A stretch of 64,000 bases of DNA. Origin: Actinomycetota bacterium (lineage in GTDB: Bacteria; Actinomycetota; Actinomycetes; Mycobacteriales; JACQDL01). The stretch lies in the NCBI GenBank assembly GCA_016201065.1, contig JACQDL010000059.1:1-64000 (forward strand), in the 5' to 3' direction. The first letter of the stretch is position 1; the number at the start of each line of letters is the position of its first letter. Both the position numbers and the translations under genes were made by a program. A model generated the notes under the pieces. It was not told the DNA's origin and searched no databases. It saw only the letters and a list, made by a program, of their open reading frames with translations. This document shows, one piece after another, positions 32,357 through 41,024 of this stretch.

Positions 32357-33127
32357 GTGAGCGACGTGGTCTCCACCGAGGTCGGGCTGGACTTCGCCCG
32401 CGAATGGGTCGAGTTCCCGGATCCGGCCGACCCCGAACACCTCATCCGAGCAGATCTCACCTGGCTCTGCTCGTCGTGGTCGTGCGTGTTCGGTCGCGGC
32501 TGCCACGGCATCCTGCCGAACCGGCCGGATGACGGCTGTTGCAGCCATGGCGCGTTCTTCACCGACGCGGCCGACGAGCGGCGGGTGCTGTCGGCCGCCG
32601 CCGAGCTGAGCCCCTCGATCTGGCAGTACCACGGCTACGGCGAGCGGAAGAAGCTCGTCGTCAGGGACAGCGTCGGCGGCGACCATGACCGGCGACGCAC
32701 CCGCATCGTGCGGGGTGCCTGCGTGTTCCTCAACCGGCCGGGCTTCGCGGGCGGCGCGGGCTGCGCCCTGCATCTGCTGGCACTGCGGGCCGAGCGGCTG
32801 CCACTGCAGACGAAACCGGACGTGTGCTGGCAGCTGCCGATCCGGCGCGAGCAGGACTGGGTCGACCGGCCGGATGGCAGCCGGGTGCTGGTCTCCACCC
32901 TGACCGAGTTCGACCGTCGTTCCTGGGGTGAGGGCGGACCGGACCTGCACTGGTGGTGCACGTCCGCGCCCGAGGCGCATCAGGCGCGGCGGCCACTGTT
33001 CCTGTCCTACGCCACCGAGCTGACCGCGCTGGTCGGCGCCAAGGCGTACAACGAGCTGGCGCGGATCGCCGCGGCCCGGATGGACCAGGGCGGGCTGGTG
33101 GCCCGGCACCCGGCCGACCCGCCCTGA
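32357..33127 (+). CDS. Cysteine-rich conserved protein (Rv0495c-like)
   Basis: About 256 residues, cytoplasmic. Between residues 33 and 58 are five cysteines in a compact pattern: [17 protein letters not shown] and [10 protein letters not shown], with nearby histidines. A further [20 protein letters not shown] near 120 adds two. The pattern suggests a bound metal or Fe-S cluster, of the kind seen in YkgJ-like zinc/iron-chelating proteins; this is inference. It faces the ppx gene across 146 bp, as Rv0495c faces Rv0496. GTG 32357 and GTG 32366 are both possible starts. I cannot assign a reaction. Confidence 0.8.
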   Translation: MSDVVSTEVGLDFAREWVEFPDPADPEHLIRADLTWLCSSWSCVFGRGCHGILPNRPDDGCCSHGAFFTDAADERRVLSAAAELSPSIWQYHGYGERKKLVVRDSVGGDHDRRRTRIVRGACVFLNRPGFAGGAGCALHLLALRAERLPLQTKPDVCWQLPIRREQDWVDRPDGSRVLVSTLTEFDRRSWGEGGPDLHWWCTSAPEAHQARRPLFLSYATELTALVGAKAYNELARIAAARMDQGGLVARHPADPP

Positions 33128-33169
33128 GGCGCCAGAGCGGTGGGCCGGCCCGCCCGCCCAGTGCGGGGC

Positions 33170-33751
33170 TCAGCCGGCCTGCCCGGCGGCGATCGCCCGT
33201 TCCATGGCCCGGTGCAACACGACGAGGATCGCGTCCCGGACCGAGAGGCGGTCCCGTGCATCAAAGGCGAGCACCGGGACCGTCTCGGTCACCGCGAGGG
33301 CCCACCGCACCTCGGTGAGGTCATGGGCGAGCTGCCCGTCGAAGCTGTTGACCCCCACGACAAAGGGAAGCTGGGCACGTTCGAAGTAGTCCACCGCGGC
33401 AAAGCAGTCATCCAGCCTGCGGCTGTCCACGATCACCAGTGCTCCCAGCGCTCCGCGGGCGAGGTCGTCCCACATGAAGTTGAACCGCCCCTGCCCAGGG
33501 GTGCCGAAGATGTACAGCTTGAGGCTCTCGTCGATGGTGACCCGTCCGAAGTCCATCGCCACCGTGGTCAGGGTCTTCTGCGAACCGATACCGGGGTTGT
33601 CCACACCGATCGACACCTCGGTCATCTCCGCCTCGGTGGTCAGCGGCGGGATCTCGGAAATCGCACCAACCGTGGTGGTCTTGCCGACGCCGAAGCCGCC
33701 GGCGATCACGATCTTCACCGGCATCGGCGGCGGAGCGGGGAAGTTGTTCAC
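33170..33751 (-). CDS. cvnD: Conservon GTPase CvnD
   Basis: A 193-residue Ras/MglA-like GTPase. The P-loop is AGGFGVGKTTTVGAI near residue 18, the switch region DFGRVTIDESLKLYIFGTPG near 70 carries the G3 equivalent (GTPGQ in place of DxxG), and GVNSFDGQL is the altered G4 motif. CvnD proteins form the last gene of the four-gene conservons that are common in filamentous actinomycetes and act like membrane-bound signalling complexes. GTG 33751 lies seven bases after the cvnC stop. The unusual G3/G4 motifs are normal for the family. Confidence 0.92.
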   Translation of the reverse strand: MNNFPAPPPMPVKIVIAGGFGVGKTTTVGAISEIPPLTTEAEMTEVSIGVDNPGIGSQKTLTTVAMDFGRVTIDESLKLYIFGTPGQGRFNFMWDDLARGALGALVIVDSRRLDDCFAAVDYFERAQLPFVVGVNSFDGQLAHDLTEVRWALAVTETVPVLAFDARDRLSVRDAILVVLHRAMERAIAAGQAG

Positions 33752-33758
33752 GGCAGGC

Positions 33759-34301
33759 TCAGGAGATCGCGCTGACCGCACGAATGACTCGGGCGATGGT
33801 CTCGGTATCATGCTGGGCCACCTTCTCGGTCTGGTGCACGTCAATGATCTCGGCCGAGTGCAGGTCATCGACCAGAATCTTGGCGACGCCAAGGTGCAGG
33901 CCCAGTCGTGCGGAGATCTCTGCCACCGACACCGGCCGGCGGCAGAGCGCCACGATCGCCCGCAGCTCGGGCGAGAGCCCCGCCGTCCGCGCGTCGACGG
34001 CCTCCGGCCGGGCTGTGACCTGGGTCTCCAGCGCGATGTCGGGATGACCAGCCCGGACCCGCCCCGAAGTGATCACGAACGGCCGAAGACCCGCTGGCGT
34101 CTGCGCTGGCGCCTCCGGTGGAAGATCGTCCGGATCCGAAGCGAAGTGCCCCGCCCTGCCCGTTCCGGTCTCGCCAGCGCCACCCCGGCCGACCGAACCG
34201 GCCCCCCGCCCGCCGCGGCTGAGGTAGGGCGGCACTCGCCCCGCCGAGGATGGTGGCTCGGCGGCGCTCGACCAGTCGTGGCCGGACGGCGGCTGGCTCA
34301 T
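33759..34301 (-). CDS. cvnC: Conservon protein CvnC (DUF742)
   Basis: A 180-residue protein. The first 70 residues are polar and disordered. The DUF742 domain follows, from LRPFVITSGRVRAGHPDIAL through LSPELRAIVALCRRPVSVAE to LGVAKILVDDLHSAEIIDVH, a winged-helix-like fold. It is thought to connect the sensor kinase CvnA with the GTPase CvnD (family knowledge). Its ATG overlaps the cvnB stop by four bases. Confidence 0.92.
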   Translation of the reverse strand: MSQPPSGHDWSSAAEPPSSAGRVPPYLSRGGRGAGSVGRGGAGETGTGRAGHFASDPDDLPPEAPAQTPAGLRPFVITSGRVRAGHPDIALETQVTARPEAVDARTAGLSPELRAIVALCRRPVSVAEISARLGLHLGVAKILVDDLHSAEIIDVHQTEKVAQHDTETIARVIRAVSAIS

Positions 34302-34777
34302 TGCGGGACGGAGTTCCTCAGTTCGGCGATGAGCTGCGGCGTCAGCGCGGCGCCGGCACGCCCCGCGAACAACGTCATCTCGTAGGCGACGTTGCCGAGG
34401 TTGGCCGACCGGTTGGCGATCACCCCAAGTACCGAACCTGCGCTGATCGCGGTGATCAGCATGTAGCCCGAGGCCAGGTCAACGATGACCTTGTTCAACG
34501 GCCCGAGCGAATACCACCCGGAGGCACCCCCAGCCAGGCTGGTGATGCCCGAGATCACCGCCGCCAGCCGATCGGCGTTGGCCCGCTTCGCCGCCGCCGA
34601 GCGTGCCATCAGCAGACCATCGGAGGACACCGCGATCGCCTCGACCACACCGGCGGTGTTGCTGGCGAATGCCTCAAGCAGCCAGTTGAACGTGCGGACC
34701 TGGTCGCTGAGCACCATGCCCGAATGACCGTTGTGTCCGTACCGGAAATTGGCCTCAGATCCTGGCTGGCTCATCAT
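34298..34777 (-). CDS. cvnB: Conservon roadblock/LC7 protein CvnB
   Basis: A 159-residue roadblock/LC7 domain protein. FNWLLEAFASNTAGVVEAIA, VSSDGLLMARSAA and LNKVIVDLASGYMLITAISA mark the fold, which in MglB-like proteins acts as a partner or activator of small GTPases. It overlaps cvnA upstream and cvnC downstream by four bases each, so the conservon is read as a coupled unit. The ATG at 34777 starts MMSQ; the second ATG may be used instead. Confidence 0.93.
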   Translation of the reverse strand: MMSQPGSEANFRYGHNGHSGMVLSDQVRTFNWLLEAFASNTAGVVEAIAVSSDGLLMARSAAAKRANADRLAAVISGITSLAGGASGWYSLGPLNKVIVDLASGYMLITAISAGSVLGVIANRSANLGNVAYEMTLFAGRAGAALTPQLIAELRNSVPQ

Positions 34778-37467
34778 CGGCCGGTCCCTCCTGGTTCCGC
34801 AGCGCCGTCATTCGACGGGGCCGTTCCTATCTCGCTCATGGCCTTTGCCACACCGAACTCGAACTGCTCGACCAGCGCACGGGCGGCGTCAGGGTCGACC
34901 GCGCGCTCGGCTGCCGCGGGGCTTGCAGGTGTGGGGGCCGGCGGCGCGTCGGTCCTGAGGGTCGCTCCCGGAACCCGCCGAACCAGGCCCGGCGTGCGAG
35001 CACCATTGCCCGGAGCCGCCTGCCCCGTGCCCGCCGGCGGCGCGGTGGGGGCTGACGGAGCGGCGGCGCGGGCCGCCGGGACAGCCGGCCGGGTCGGTGG
35101 GGCGGGGCTCGTACGGGCCGCCGGAGCAGCCGGCCGGGTCGGTGGGGCGGGGCTCGTACGGGCCGCCGGAGCAGCCGGCCGGGTCGGTGGGGCGGCGGCC
35201 GGGACCCTCGTCACCGGGGCCGCGGGGGGCAGCTGAGTCGCCGGGCGCGGTGCCGGCGGCATCTGCGGCCGGACCTCTCGGGCGGCCGGGGCACTCGGCG
35301 CGATCGGGGTGGCGGGCCTGACCGGTCGCTCCGGGGTCGCCACCACCGGAGCGGCTGCCCCGCCGGGCAGGGCGCGCACGTTCGCAGCGGGGCGGATCGG
35401 CTCGGGCTGGGATGACGGATGGTGCGCTGGCGTGACCCGCTGGGAGGCCGCCTGCTGCATCGGCAGCTTGTGCCGCATCGAGAAGCCGTCCCACGTCTCC
35501 GCTGACTCCAACGCCTTGCTGGCCCGGGCCAGCGCCAGTACGTCGAGCAGCGGGGCGCTGGCCGGCTGCCCGGCGGAGAAGCCGCCCGGACCCAGCAACG
35601 TGGGCGGCCGCATCGGGCTGGACCCGGTCACCAGCAACTGCTCGGCGGGCAGCGACAGCTCCGCGGTGATCCCAGCACCGTGCGTCGCGGACAGCATGAC
35701 CCCCAAGCCGTGCCGACGGGTCAGCCGGCCGACGACGAACAGGCCCAGCACATCGCTGGGCGCGAGGTCGAGACGTTCCCGTCGGGTCAGCCGCGCGTTC
35801 TCCTCGGCGAGCCGCTCCGGCGACATACCGATCCCGTGGTCGACCACGGCGATCACGCATCCGGCGGCGTGCACCGTCGAGGTGACCATCACCCTCGTGT
35901 CCGGCGGCGAGAACGTCGTCGCGTTCTCCATCAGCTCCGCGAGGACGAGCACCACGTCGCCGACGAGGTGCGGGACGAGCTTGAGATCGTCGGCCACCGC
36001 GATGTCGACCCGCAGGTAGTCCTCGATCTCGGCCAGCGCCAGCCGGACCACGTCCTCCAACGACACCGGCTCGTGATGATCGCCGGCACCCGCACTGCCG
36101 GACAGCACGACAAGGCTGCCCGCGTTACGACGGAGCCGGCTGGAGACGTGGTCGAGCTGGTAGAGCGTCTCGAGCCGGGACGGGTCGGTCTCCTCCCGCT
36201 CCAGGCGGTCGATGACGCCAAGCTGGCGGCCAACCAGGTTCTGGGTCCGCCGCCCGACGTTGCCGAACATATGGGCGATGTTGCGCTGGCTGAACACCTG
36301 CCGCTCGACGAGCCGGGCGGCGGTGACCTGCACCCGGTCGAAGGCCCGGGACAGGTCGGAGATCTCGTCCCGACCAGGGATGGAGACCGGCTCCAATGCC
36401 ATCGGCTGGAAGTGGTCGACGTCCTCGTCCGCGATCCGGACCAGCTCCGCCTCCGCCGCGCGGGCGACCCGGTCCGCGGAGGCGGTGAGCAACACGAGCG
36501 GGCGGGCCACCGCACGGGCAACGGCGGCGCTCAGCAGCAGGACCAGCAGCAGCACCAGAATCCCCAACGCACCGCCGGTGTAGGCGCTGGCCAGGTTGGT
36601 GGTCTCCAGGTCGTCCGCGACCTGGAACACCTCGGTGGCGATCCGTTTCTCGACCAGCGCGCCAAGGCCGCTGATCGCATCACCGAGCTGGAGCCGCTCC
36701 GCCGCGCTGACCGCCCGGAACGAGGCTGCGTCCTGGGCGAGGATCGCGTTGATCAACCGGTTGATCCCCCGGGCGTCCAGCGCGGACTGGATCAACCCGT
36801 ACAGCCTGGCCTGGTCGGCGGTCGCGAACTGGTGGAAGCGATCCTGCTCCAGGTTGTACTCGACCCGGGAGTTGATTGCCTGGACCCAGCTCGGCGCGCC
36901 CTCCCGACCCGGGATGGCGACCCCCATCGCGGCCGATCGGGCCTGCGCCTCGTCGGACCTGATCAACGCATCCAGACCGACGATCTGGCGGCCTTCCTCC
37001 TTGGTGAGGTCCGCGACATCGGTCAGGCCGATCGCGTTGATGACCCGCGCGATCGCCCCGCTGAAGTCGTCGACCACCTGCTTGAGCGAGGTGTGGCCGG
37101 CGAGCACCTGAGCACGGAGCGGCGCGAGGCCGTTCACGACGCCGAGAGCCTCGAGGAACGGGCGGGGCAGGATGCCCGAGACCGCCAGGGTCGTCACCTG
37201 GTCGCCCACGACCGCGGTCTGCTGGACCAGCTCGGAACGCTCGACCGCGCCCACCAGGAAGCCGGCCGAGATGAGTCGCTCACGTTGCAGCGCCTGCAGG
37301 AGGACGCTCGACCGGCTCGCGAGCTGCACCGCCTGAGCCGTCCTGCGCGCCTTGTCCGCCACCGCGAACCGGTCGCCGATGAACGGTGCGGCGAAGTACG
37401 CCAGCACGAGCATGGGCACCATCACGAGGATGGTCAGCTTGGACCGGATCCGCAGCCTACCGAGCAC
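34774..37467 (-). CDS. cvnA: Conservon sensor kinase CvnA (nitrate/nitrite-sensing-type input)
   Basis: An 897-residue membrane histidine-kinase-like protein. Helix 1 begins near residue 9 (LTILVMVPMLVLAYFAAPF). An extracytoplasmic helical NIT-like sensor domain reaches to about 290, then come helix 2, HAMP and a kinase core with LYQLDHVSSRLRRNA, N box LAELMENATTFSPP, and G boxes VDHGIGM and GLFVVGRLTRRHGLGV. Residues 620-840 are a Pro/Ala/Thr-rich tail with a 15-residue tandem repeat. GTG 37467, with GAGGAG seven bases upstream, is preferred over the longer frame because the protein then starts directly before helix 1. It overlaps the upstream sensor gene by 11 bases. Confidence 0.9.
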   Translation of the reverse strand: MLGRLRIRSKLTILVMVPMLVLAYFAAPFIGDRFAVADKARRTAQAVQLASRSSVLLQALQRERLISAGFLVGAVERSELVQQTAVVGDQVTTLAVSGILPRPFLEALGVVNGLAPLRAQVLAGHTSLKQVVDDFSGAIARVINAIGLTDVADLTKEEGRQIVGLDALIRSDEAQARSAAMGVAIPGREGAPSWVQAINSRVEYNLEQDRFHQFATADQARLYGLIQSALDARGINRLINAILAQDAASFRAVSAAERLQLGDAISGLGALVEKRIATEVFQVADDLETTNLASAYTGGALGILVLLLVLLLSAAVARAVARPLVLLTASADRVARAAEAELVRIADEDVDHFQPMALEPVSIPGRDEISDLSRAFDRVQVTAARLVERQVFSQRNIAHMFGNVGRRTQNLVGRQLGVIDRLEREETDPSRLETLYQLDHVSSRLRRNAGSLVVLSGSAGAGDHHEPVSLEDVVRLALAEIEDYLRVDIAVADDLKLVPHLVGDVVLVLAELMENATTFSPPDTRVMVTSTVHAAGCVIAVVDHGIGMSPERLAEENARLTRRERLDLAPSDVLGLFVVGRLTRRHGLGVMLSATHGAGITAELSLPAEQLLVTGSSPMRPPTLLGPGGFSAGQPASAPLLDVLALARASKALESAETWDGFSMRHKLPMQQAASQRVTPAHHPSSQPEPIRPAANVRALPGGAAAPVVATPERPVRPATPIAPSAPAAREVRPQMPPAPRPATQLPPAAPVTRVPAAAPPTRPAAPAARTSPAPPTRPAAPAARTSPAPPTRPAVPAARAAAPSAPTAPPAGTGQAAPGNGARTPGLVRRVPGATLRTDAPPAPTPASPAAAERAVDPDAARALVEQFEFGVAKAMSEIGTAPSNDGAAEPGGTGR
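35082..35195 (-). repeat. 45-bp tandem repeat in the cvnA tail
   Basis: Two identical 45-bp copies at 35082-35126 and 35127-35171, plus a partial third to 35195, encode PPTRPAAPAARTSPA in the disordered C-terminal tail of CvnA. The perfect identity suggests recent duplication. Confidence 0.9.
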
Positions 37468-38632
37468 CGGACCACTCCTCGGCGGCCGGAATTGCGGCCC
37501 GCTGCGGTTCCGGTGGTCCGGCCAGGTCCGACGGGCCGTACCGGTAGGAACCACCACCCGGCTGCCGCGGGCCGCCGCCGGAGTCGTCGCGGTGTGACCG
37601 ACCCTGTACGGGGCTGCGGCTCCAGAGGAACCACCCCATCGCGGCGAGCGCGACAATGGTCAGCGTGACGCCGAGCACCAGCGCGATCAGGAAGACCGTG
37701 CGGTTGCCGTCGAACCCGTCAGCCCGGCCCGAGAGCAGCCCGTCGAGCTCGGTCAGGGCGACCCGCGCCAACCGGACCGACGTCGTCATGAGCGTGTCCC
37801 GCTGGGGGACGACGTTGGCGACGGTGTCGACGAAATGCGGCATCCCGACCAGCATGGTGGACGGCGCGATGGATTCCAGTGCCCGGTGGAACTCGTCGAG
37901 CTGGCCGAGCAACGCCGTACCGAGGTCCGACCGGGTGGTGCGGTCGATTGCCGTGGTGAGGCCCTGCTGCAGGTCGGCCGCGTCAGTGGCGACGAATGTC
38001 CGCGCCGTGGCAATCGAGGAGGCCATCTCAACCCGTGCTCTGCCATTCACCGACGGCAGGATGCTGACCAGGTCGGCGAGCCTGCTCGCGTTGACCATCA
38101 CCGGCGGCAGCCGCAGCATCGCGGCGTTCATGAGGTAGTAGGTGTCCAGCTCCGGGTCGAGGATCAGGTTGGACTCGTCACCGATCTTGCGGTAGAGGCC
38201 CAGCATGAGGTCCACGACTTCGGTATATGCAACATATGCACCGATTTGATCGGTAAACCGCTGAGTAGACAGGGTCTGGATGCGGGCGCGCAGCGTGGAC
38301 CACCGCTGGGTGGTGAGCAGGATGCCCCCCAACCTCGCGTCAGCCGCGTCCACGGCGTCGAAGGCTCGCTGCTGGGCCACCTTGTCCAGCGGCGCGCCGC
38401 GCACGGCAGCGGCCTCCGCGTCGAGCAGGGCGCTCAACGCGGTGGGAAGGGCGGTCAGATAGGCGACACCCGCGCGCTCCTTGACGGTGAAGGTGCGCTG
38501 GTCGGACAGCGACCGCCACGCCGGGAGGAACACCGCTACCGACAGCAACGTGACCACCACGACGAGGGCCGGGACGAACACCAGCACTCCGCGGCGCGCA
38601 GCGCGCGCCCCGCTCTGCGATACCGTAGCCAT
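37457..38632 (-). CDS. Stand-alone membrane sensor protein preceding the conservon
   Basis: A 391-residue protein with the layout of a sensor without an output domain. Helix 1 spans about residues 15-38, a helical extracytoplasmic domain of about 260 residues follows, then helix 2 near 306-329 and a short cytoplasmic tail rich in Gly, Pro and Arg. The domain (e.g. ALPTALSALLDAEAAAVRGA) resembles four-helix-bundle ligand sensors and has the same general plan as the CvnA sensor part. GGGGAG lies six bases before the ATG. Its stop overlaps the cvnA GTG, so the five genes form one operon. It probably supplies or modulates the input for CvnA. Confidence 0.75.
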   Translation of the reverse strand: MATVSQSGARAARRGVLVFVPALVVVVTLLSVAVFLPAWRSLSDQRTFTVKERAGVAYLTALPTALSALLDAEAAAVRGAPLDKVAQQRAFDAVDAADARLGGILLTTQRWSTLRARIQTLSTQRFTDQIGAYVAYTEVVDLMLGLYRKIGDESNLILDPELDTYYLMNAAMLRLPPVMVNASRLADLVSILPSVNGRARVEMASSIATARTFVATDAADLQQGLTTAIDRTTRSDLGTALLGQLDEFHRALESIAPSTMLVGMPHFVDTVANVVPQRDTLMTTSVRLARVALTELDGLLSGRADGFDGNRTVFLIALVLGVTLTIVALAAMGWFLWSRSPVQGRSHRDDSGGGPRQPGGGSYRYGPSDLAGPPEPQRAAIPAAEEWSGAR

Positions 38633-38844
38633 GCACTCCCCTGAGCCGCCCGAGCGAACCGGCGCGGGCGCCGAGATGAGCAGAACAGCGCGTGCCGGCT
38701 CCCGCCAACGCGACGGTATCGAAGCCAGACCGGTTTGTGTCCTGCTAGCGGGAAATTAGCCCGAACAAATCTGAACTAGCCGTTCGCGGTCATAGGAAAT
38801 TGTAGTCGAGCGTTTACTGAAAGTAATCGGAATGATTCTCACGG

Positions 38845-39525
38845 TCAGGTCTCGTACTTGTAGCCGAGCCCCCGGACGGTGACGACGTGACGCGGCGAGG
38901 AGGGATCCGGCTCGATCTTCGTCCGCAGTCGTTTCACGTGAACGTCGAGCGTCTTGGTGTCACCGACGTAGTCGGCCCCCCAGACCCGGTCGATCAGCTG
39001 GGCGCGGGTCAGCACCCGACCGGCGTTCCGCAGCAGCAGCTCCAGCAGGTCGAACTCCTTCAGGGGAAGGGGCACGGTGTCGCCGCGGACCGTCACGACG
39101 TGCCGCTCGACATCCATCCGGACCGGCCCGACCTCCAGCACGGCCGACACCTGGTCCTCCGGCTCGGTACGGCGGCGGAGCACCGCGCGGATGCGGGCGA
39201 CCAGCTCCCGGGAGGAGAACGGCTTGGTCACGTAGTCGTCGGCACCAAGCTCCAGCCCGACGACCTTGTCGATCTCGCTGTCCCGCGCCGTCAGCATGAT
39301 CACCGGAACGTTGGAGCGTTGCCGCAGGGTGCGGCAGACCTCGGTGCCAGAAAGGCCGGGAAGCATGAGATCGAGCAACACAAGGTCGGCCCCGGACCGG
39401 TCGAACTCGCTCAGCGCCGCCGGCCCGGTCGGCGCGACCGACACCTCGAAACCCTCCCGACGAAGCATGTACGACAGGGCCTCCGAGAAGGACTCCTCGT
39501 CCTCCACCACCAGAACTCGGGTCAC
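38845..39525 (-). CDS. regX3: Phosphate response regulator RegX3
   Basis: A 226-residue OmpR/PhoB-type regulator. The receiver has VVEDEES, phosphoacceptor Asp52 in LVLLDLMLPGLSG, and TKPFSSRELVARI; the winged helix from about 128 contains LPLKEFDLLELLLRNAGRVL and TLDVHVKRLRTKIE. It is activated by SenX3 under phosphate limitation and turns on pst, phoA-like and related genes (established in mycobacteria). GTG 39525 with GAGGGG seven bases upstream is the start and overlaps the senX3 stop (GTGA). PHO-box-like repeats lie before pstS at 61.0 kb. Confidence 0.95.
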   Translation of the reverse strand: MTRVLVVEDEESFSEALSYMLRREGFEVSVAPTGPAALSEFDRSGADLVLLDLMLPGLSGTEVCRTLRQRSNVPVIMLTARDSEIDKVVGLELGADDYVTKPFSSRELVARIRAVLRRRTEPEDQVSAVLEVGPVRMDVERHVVTVRGDTVPLPLKEFDLLELLLRNAGRVLTRAQLIDRVWGADYVGDTKTLDVHVKRLRTKIEPDPSSPRHVVTVRGLGYKYET

Positions 39526-40772
39526 GTCATTCCCCTCGAATCGTCCGCCGGACGACGGTCCGCACCGCCGGCCGCCACGGAACGGATGGGTTTCCCGGGC
39601 TCGGTGACCCCCGGGGTCGGGCGCCGGTCGGCCGGCAGCCGGAGGGTGAACGTCGAGCCTGAACCCTCGACGCTCCACACGCTCACACCGCCGCCGTGGT
39701 TGGTCGCGATGTGCTTGACGATGGCCAGCCCCAGGCCGGTGCCGCCGGTGGCCCGCGATCGCGCCGGATCGGACCGGAAGAACCGTTCGAACACCCGCTC
39801 CAGGTCACTCTCGGCGATGCCGATGCCCTGGTCCGAGACGGAGATCTCGACCCAGTCACCGGGTTCCGCGGGGCTGCTGCGACGCAGCCGGGTACCGACC
39901 GCGACCCGGGTGCCCGCCGAGCTGTAGGCGATGGCGTTGTCCACCAGGTTGACCAGCGCGGTGATGAGCTGCCCCTCCTCGCCGCTGACCGTCAGGCCGC
40001 GCTCCCCGCCGGAGACCACGACCATCCCGGCCCGCTCGGCGGCGAGCCGGGTCCGGTCCACCGCCTCGGTGACCAACCGGTCGACGGTGACCACCCGGGC
40101 GCTGGGCAGTGGGTCGGCGCCCTGCAGGCGCGACAGCTCGATCAGCTCCGTGACCAGCCGGCCCAGCCGGGTCCCCTCATGCTGCATCCGCTCGGCGAAC
40201 CGGCGGACGGCGACCGGGTCCTCGGCCGCCTCGGCGACCGCCTCGGCGAGCAGGGTCAGCGCTCCCACCGGCGTCTTCAACTCGTGGCTGACATTGGCGA
40301 CGAAGTCCCGGCGGACGTCCTCCAGCCGGCGCGACTCGGTGACGTCCTCGATCAGGAAGGCGACGTGCCCCACCTCGTCCAGCGGCGCGACCCGGGCGAC
40401 CACCGCCATCGGGTCCCGGCCGAGCCGCCCCCCGGGCAGGTCGACCACGGAGACCTGCTGCTCGCCATGCCGCCGCACCGCGTCGGCCAGCACCCGGAGG
40501 TCCTGCACCGCGAGCCTGCCGTCCCGGACCACGCCCATCTGCCGCGCCGCGGCGTTCGCCAGCACGACCGAGTTCGCTCGGTCGACGACGACCGCGCCGT
40601 GCCGGATCACCTCCAGCATCCGCCGGGCGAGGTCGGTGGCGACCGCCGGCGGCACGGCCTCCTGCGCCGGGAGACGCCGCCGTGCGCGCCACCACGCCGC
40701 GCCGCGGCGGCCCGGCACCGCCGCGGCGAGCACGCCGACGGTGCTGGCGGCCAGTGCCACCACGAGGTCCAC
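39522..40772 (-). CDS. senX3: Phosphate-sensing histidine kinase SenX3
   Basis: A 416-residue kinase. One N-terminal hydrophobic segment (DLVVALAASTVGVLAAAVPG) anchors it. A PAS-like domain follows, from about residue 55 (LEVIRHGAVVVDRANSVVLA). The phosphoacceptor histidine is in NVSHELKTPVGAL, the N box is LVNLVDNAIAYSS, and the G boxes are VSDQGIGI and GGTGLGLAIVKHIA. SenX3 works with PhoU and the Pst transporter to signal phosphate supply to RegX3. GTG 40772 gives the usual short N-terminus; a TTG at 40832 would add 20 residues. It is divergent from phoU across about 250 bases. Confidence 0.92.
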   Translation of the reverse strand: MDLVVALAASTVGVLAAAVPGRRGAAWWRARRRLPAQEAVPPAVATDLARRMLEVIRHGAVVVDRANSVVLANAAARQMGVVRDGRLAVQDLRVLADAVRRHGEQQVSVVDLPGGRLGRDPMAVVARVAPLDEVGHVAFLIEDVTESRRLEDVRRDFVANVSHELKTPVGALTLLAEAVAEAAEDPVAVRRFAERMQHEGTRLGRLVTELIELSRLQGADPLPSARVVTVDRLVTEAVDRTRLAAERAGMVVVSGGERGLTVSGEEGQLITALVNLVDNAIAYSSAGTRVAVGTRLRRSSPAEPGDWVEISVSDQGIGIAESDLERVFERFFRSDPARSRATGGTGLGLAIVKHIATNHGGGVSVWSVEGSGSTFTLRLPADRRPTPGVTEPGKPIRSVAAGGADRRPADDSRGMT

Positions 40773-40853
40773 GGGGGCGATGGTAGTCAGCGAAACGGCG
40801 GCATCCCCGCTGCCTGGAGCTGTCGCGAGCAAGGATCACACCGGAACGGCGAG

Positions 40854-40884
40854 GTGTTCATCCGTCGTACCATGGCCGTTTACC
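40854..40884. promoter_or_regulatory. Weak PHO-box-like repeats between senX3 and phoU
   Basis: GTTCATC at 40856-40862 and GTTTACC at 40878-40884 are in the same orientation, 22 bases apart (two 11-base steps), as in RegX3/PhoP operators built from GTTCACC repeats. The middle unit is poor. A role in autoregulation of the divergent genes is plausible but unproved. Confidence 0.35.
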
Positions 40885-41024
40885 GCCTGCGAACCTGGGG
40901 CCGCCGGCCGGCGATACCCTCCGGTCACGGGCGGCTTCGACGGCTCACCGTACCTCCCGTGACCGACGGCCGCGGCGGTTCCGGTGACCGCCACCCGATG
41001 TGGTCAACCCGATCAGGAGCAGCG

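Noticed and set aside
35680-37668. A rightward frame of about 660 codons opposite cvnA
   Set aside because: His/Gln/Asp/Arg-rich antisense text with no domain; cvnA is fully supported by motifs and overlaps.
38827-38841. A Zur/Fur-box-like stretch (TCGGAATGATTCTCA) after regX3
   Set aside because: The right half resembles a Zur box but the left half fails, and it is about 195 bases from the nearest start. In a locally AT-rich gap this can arise by chance.
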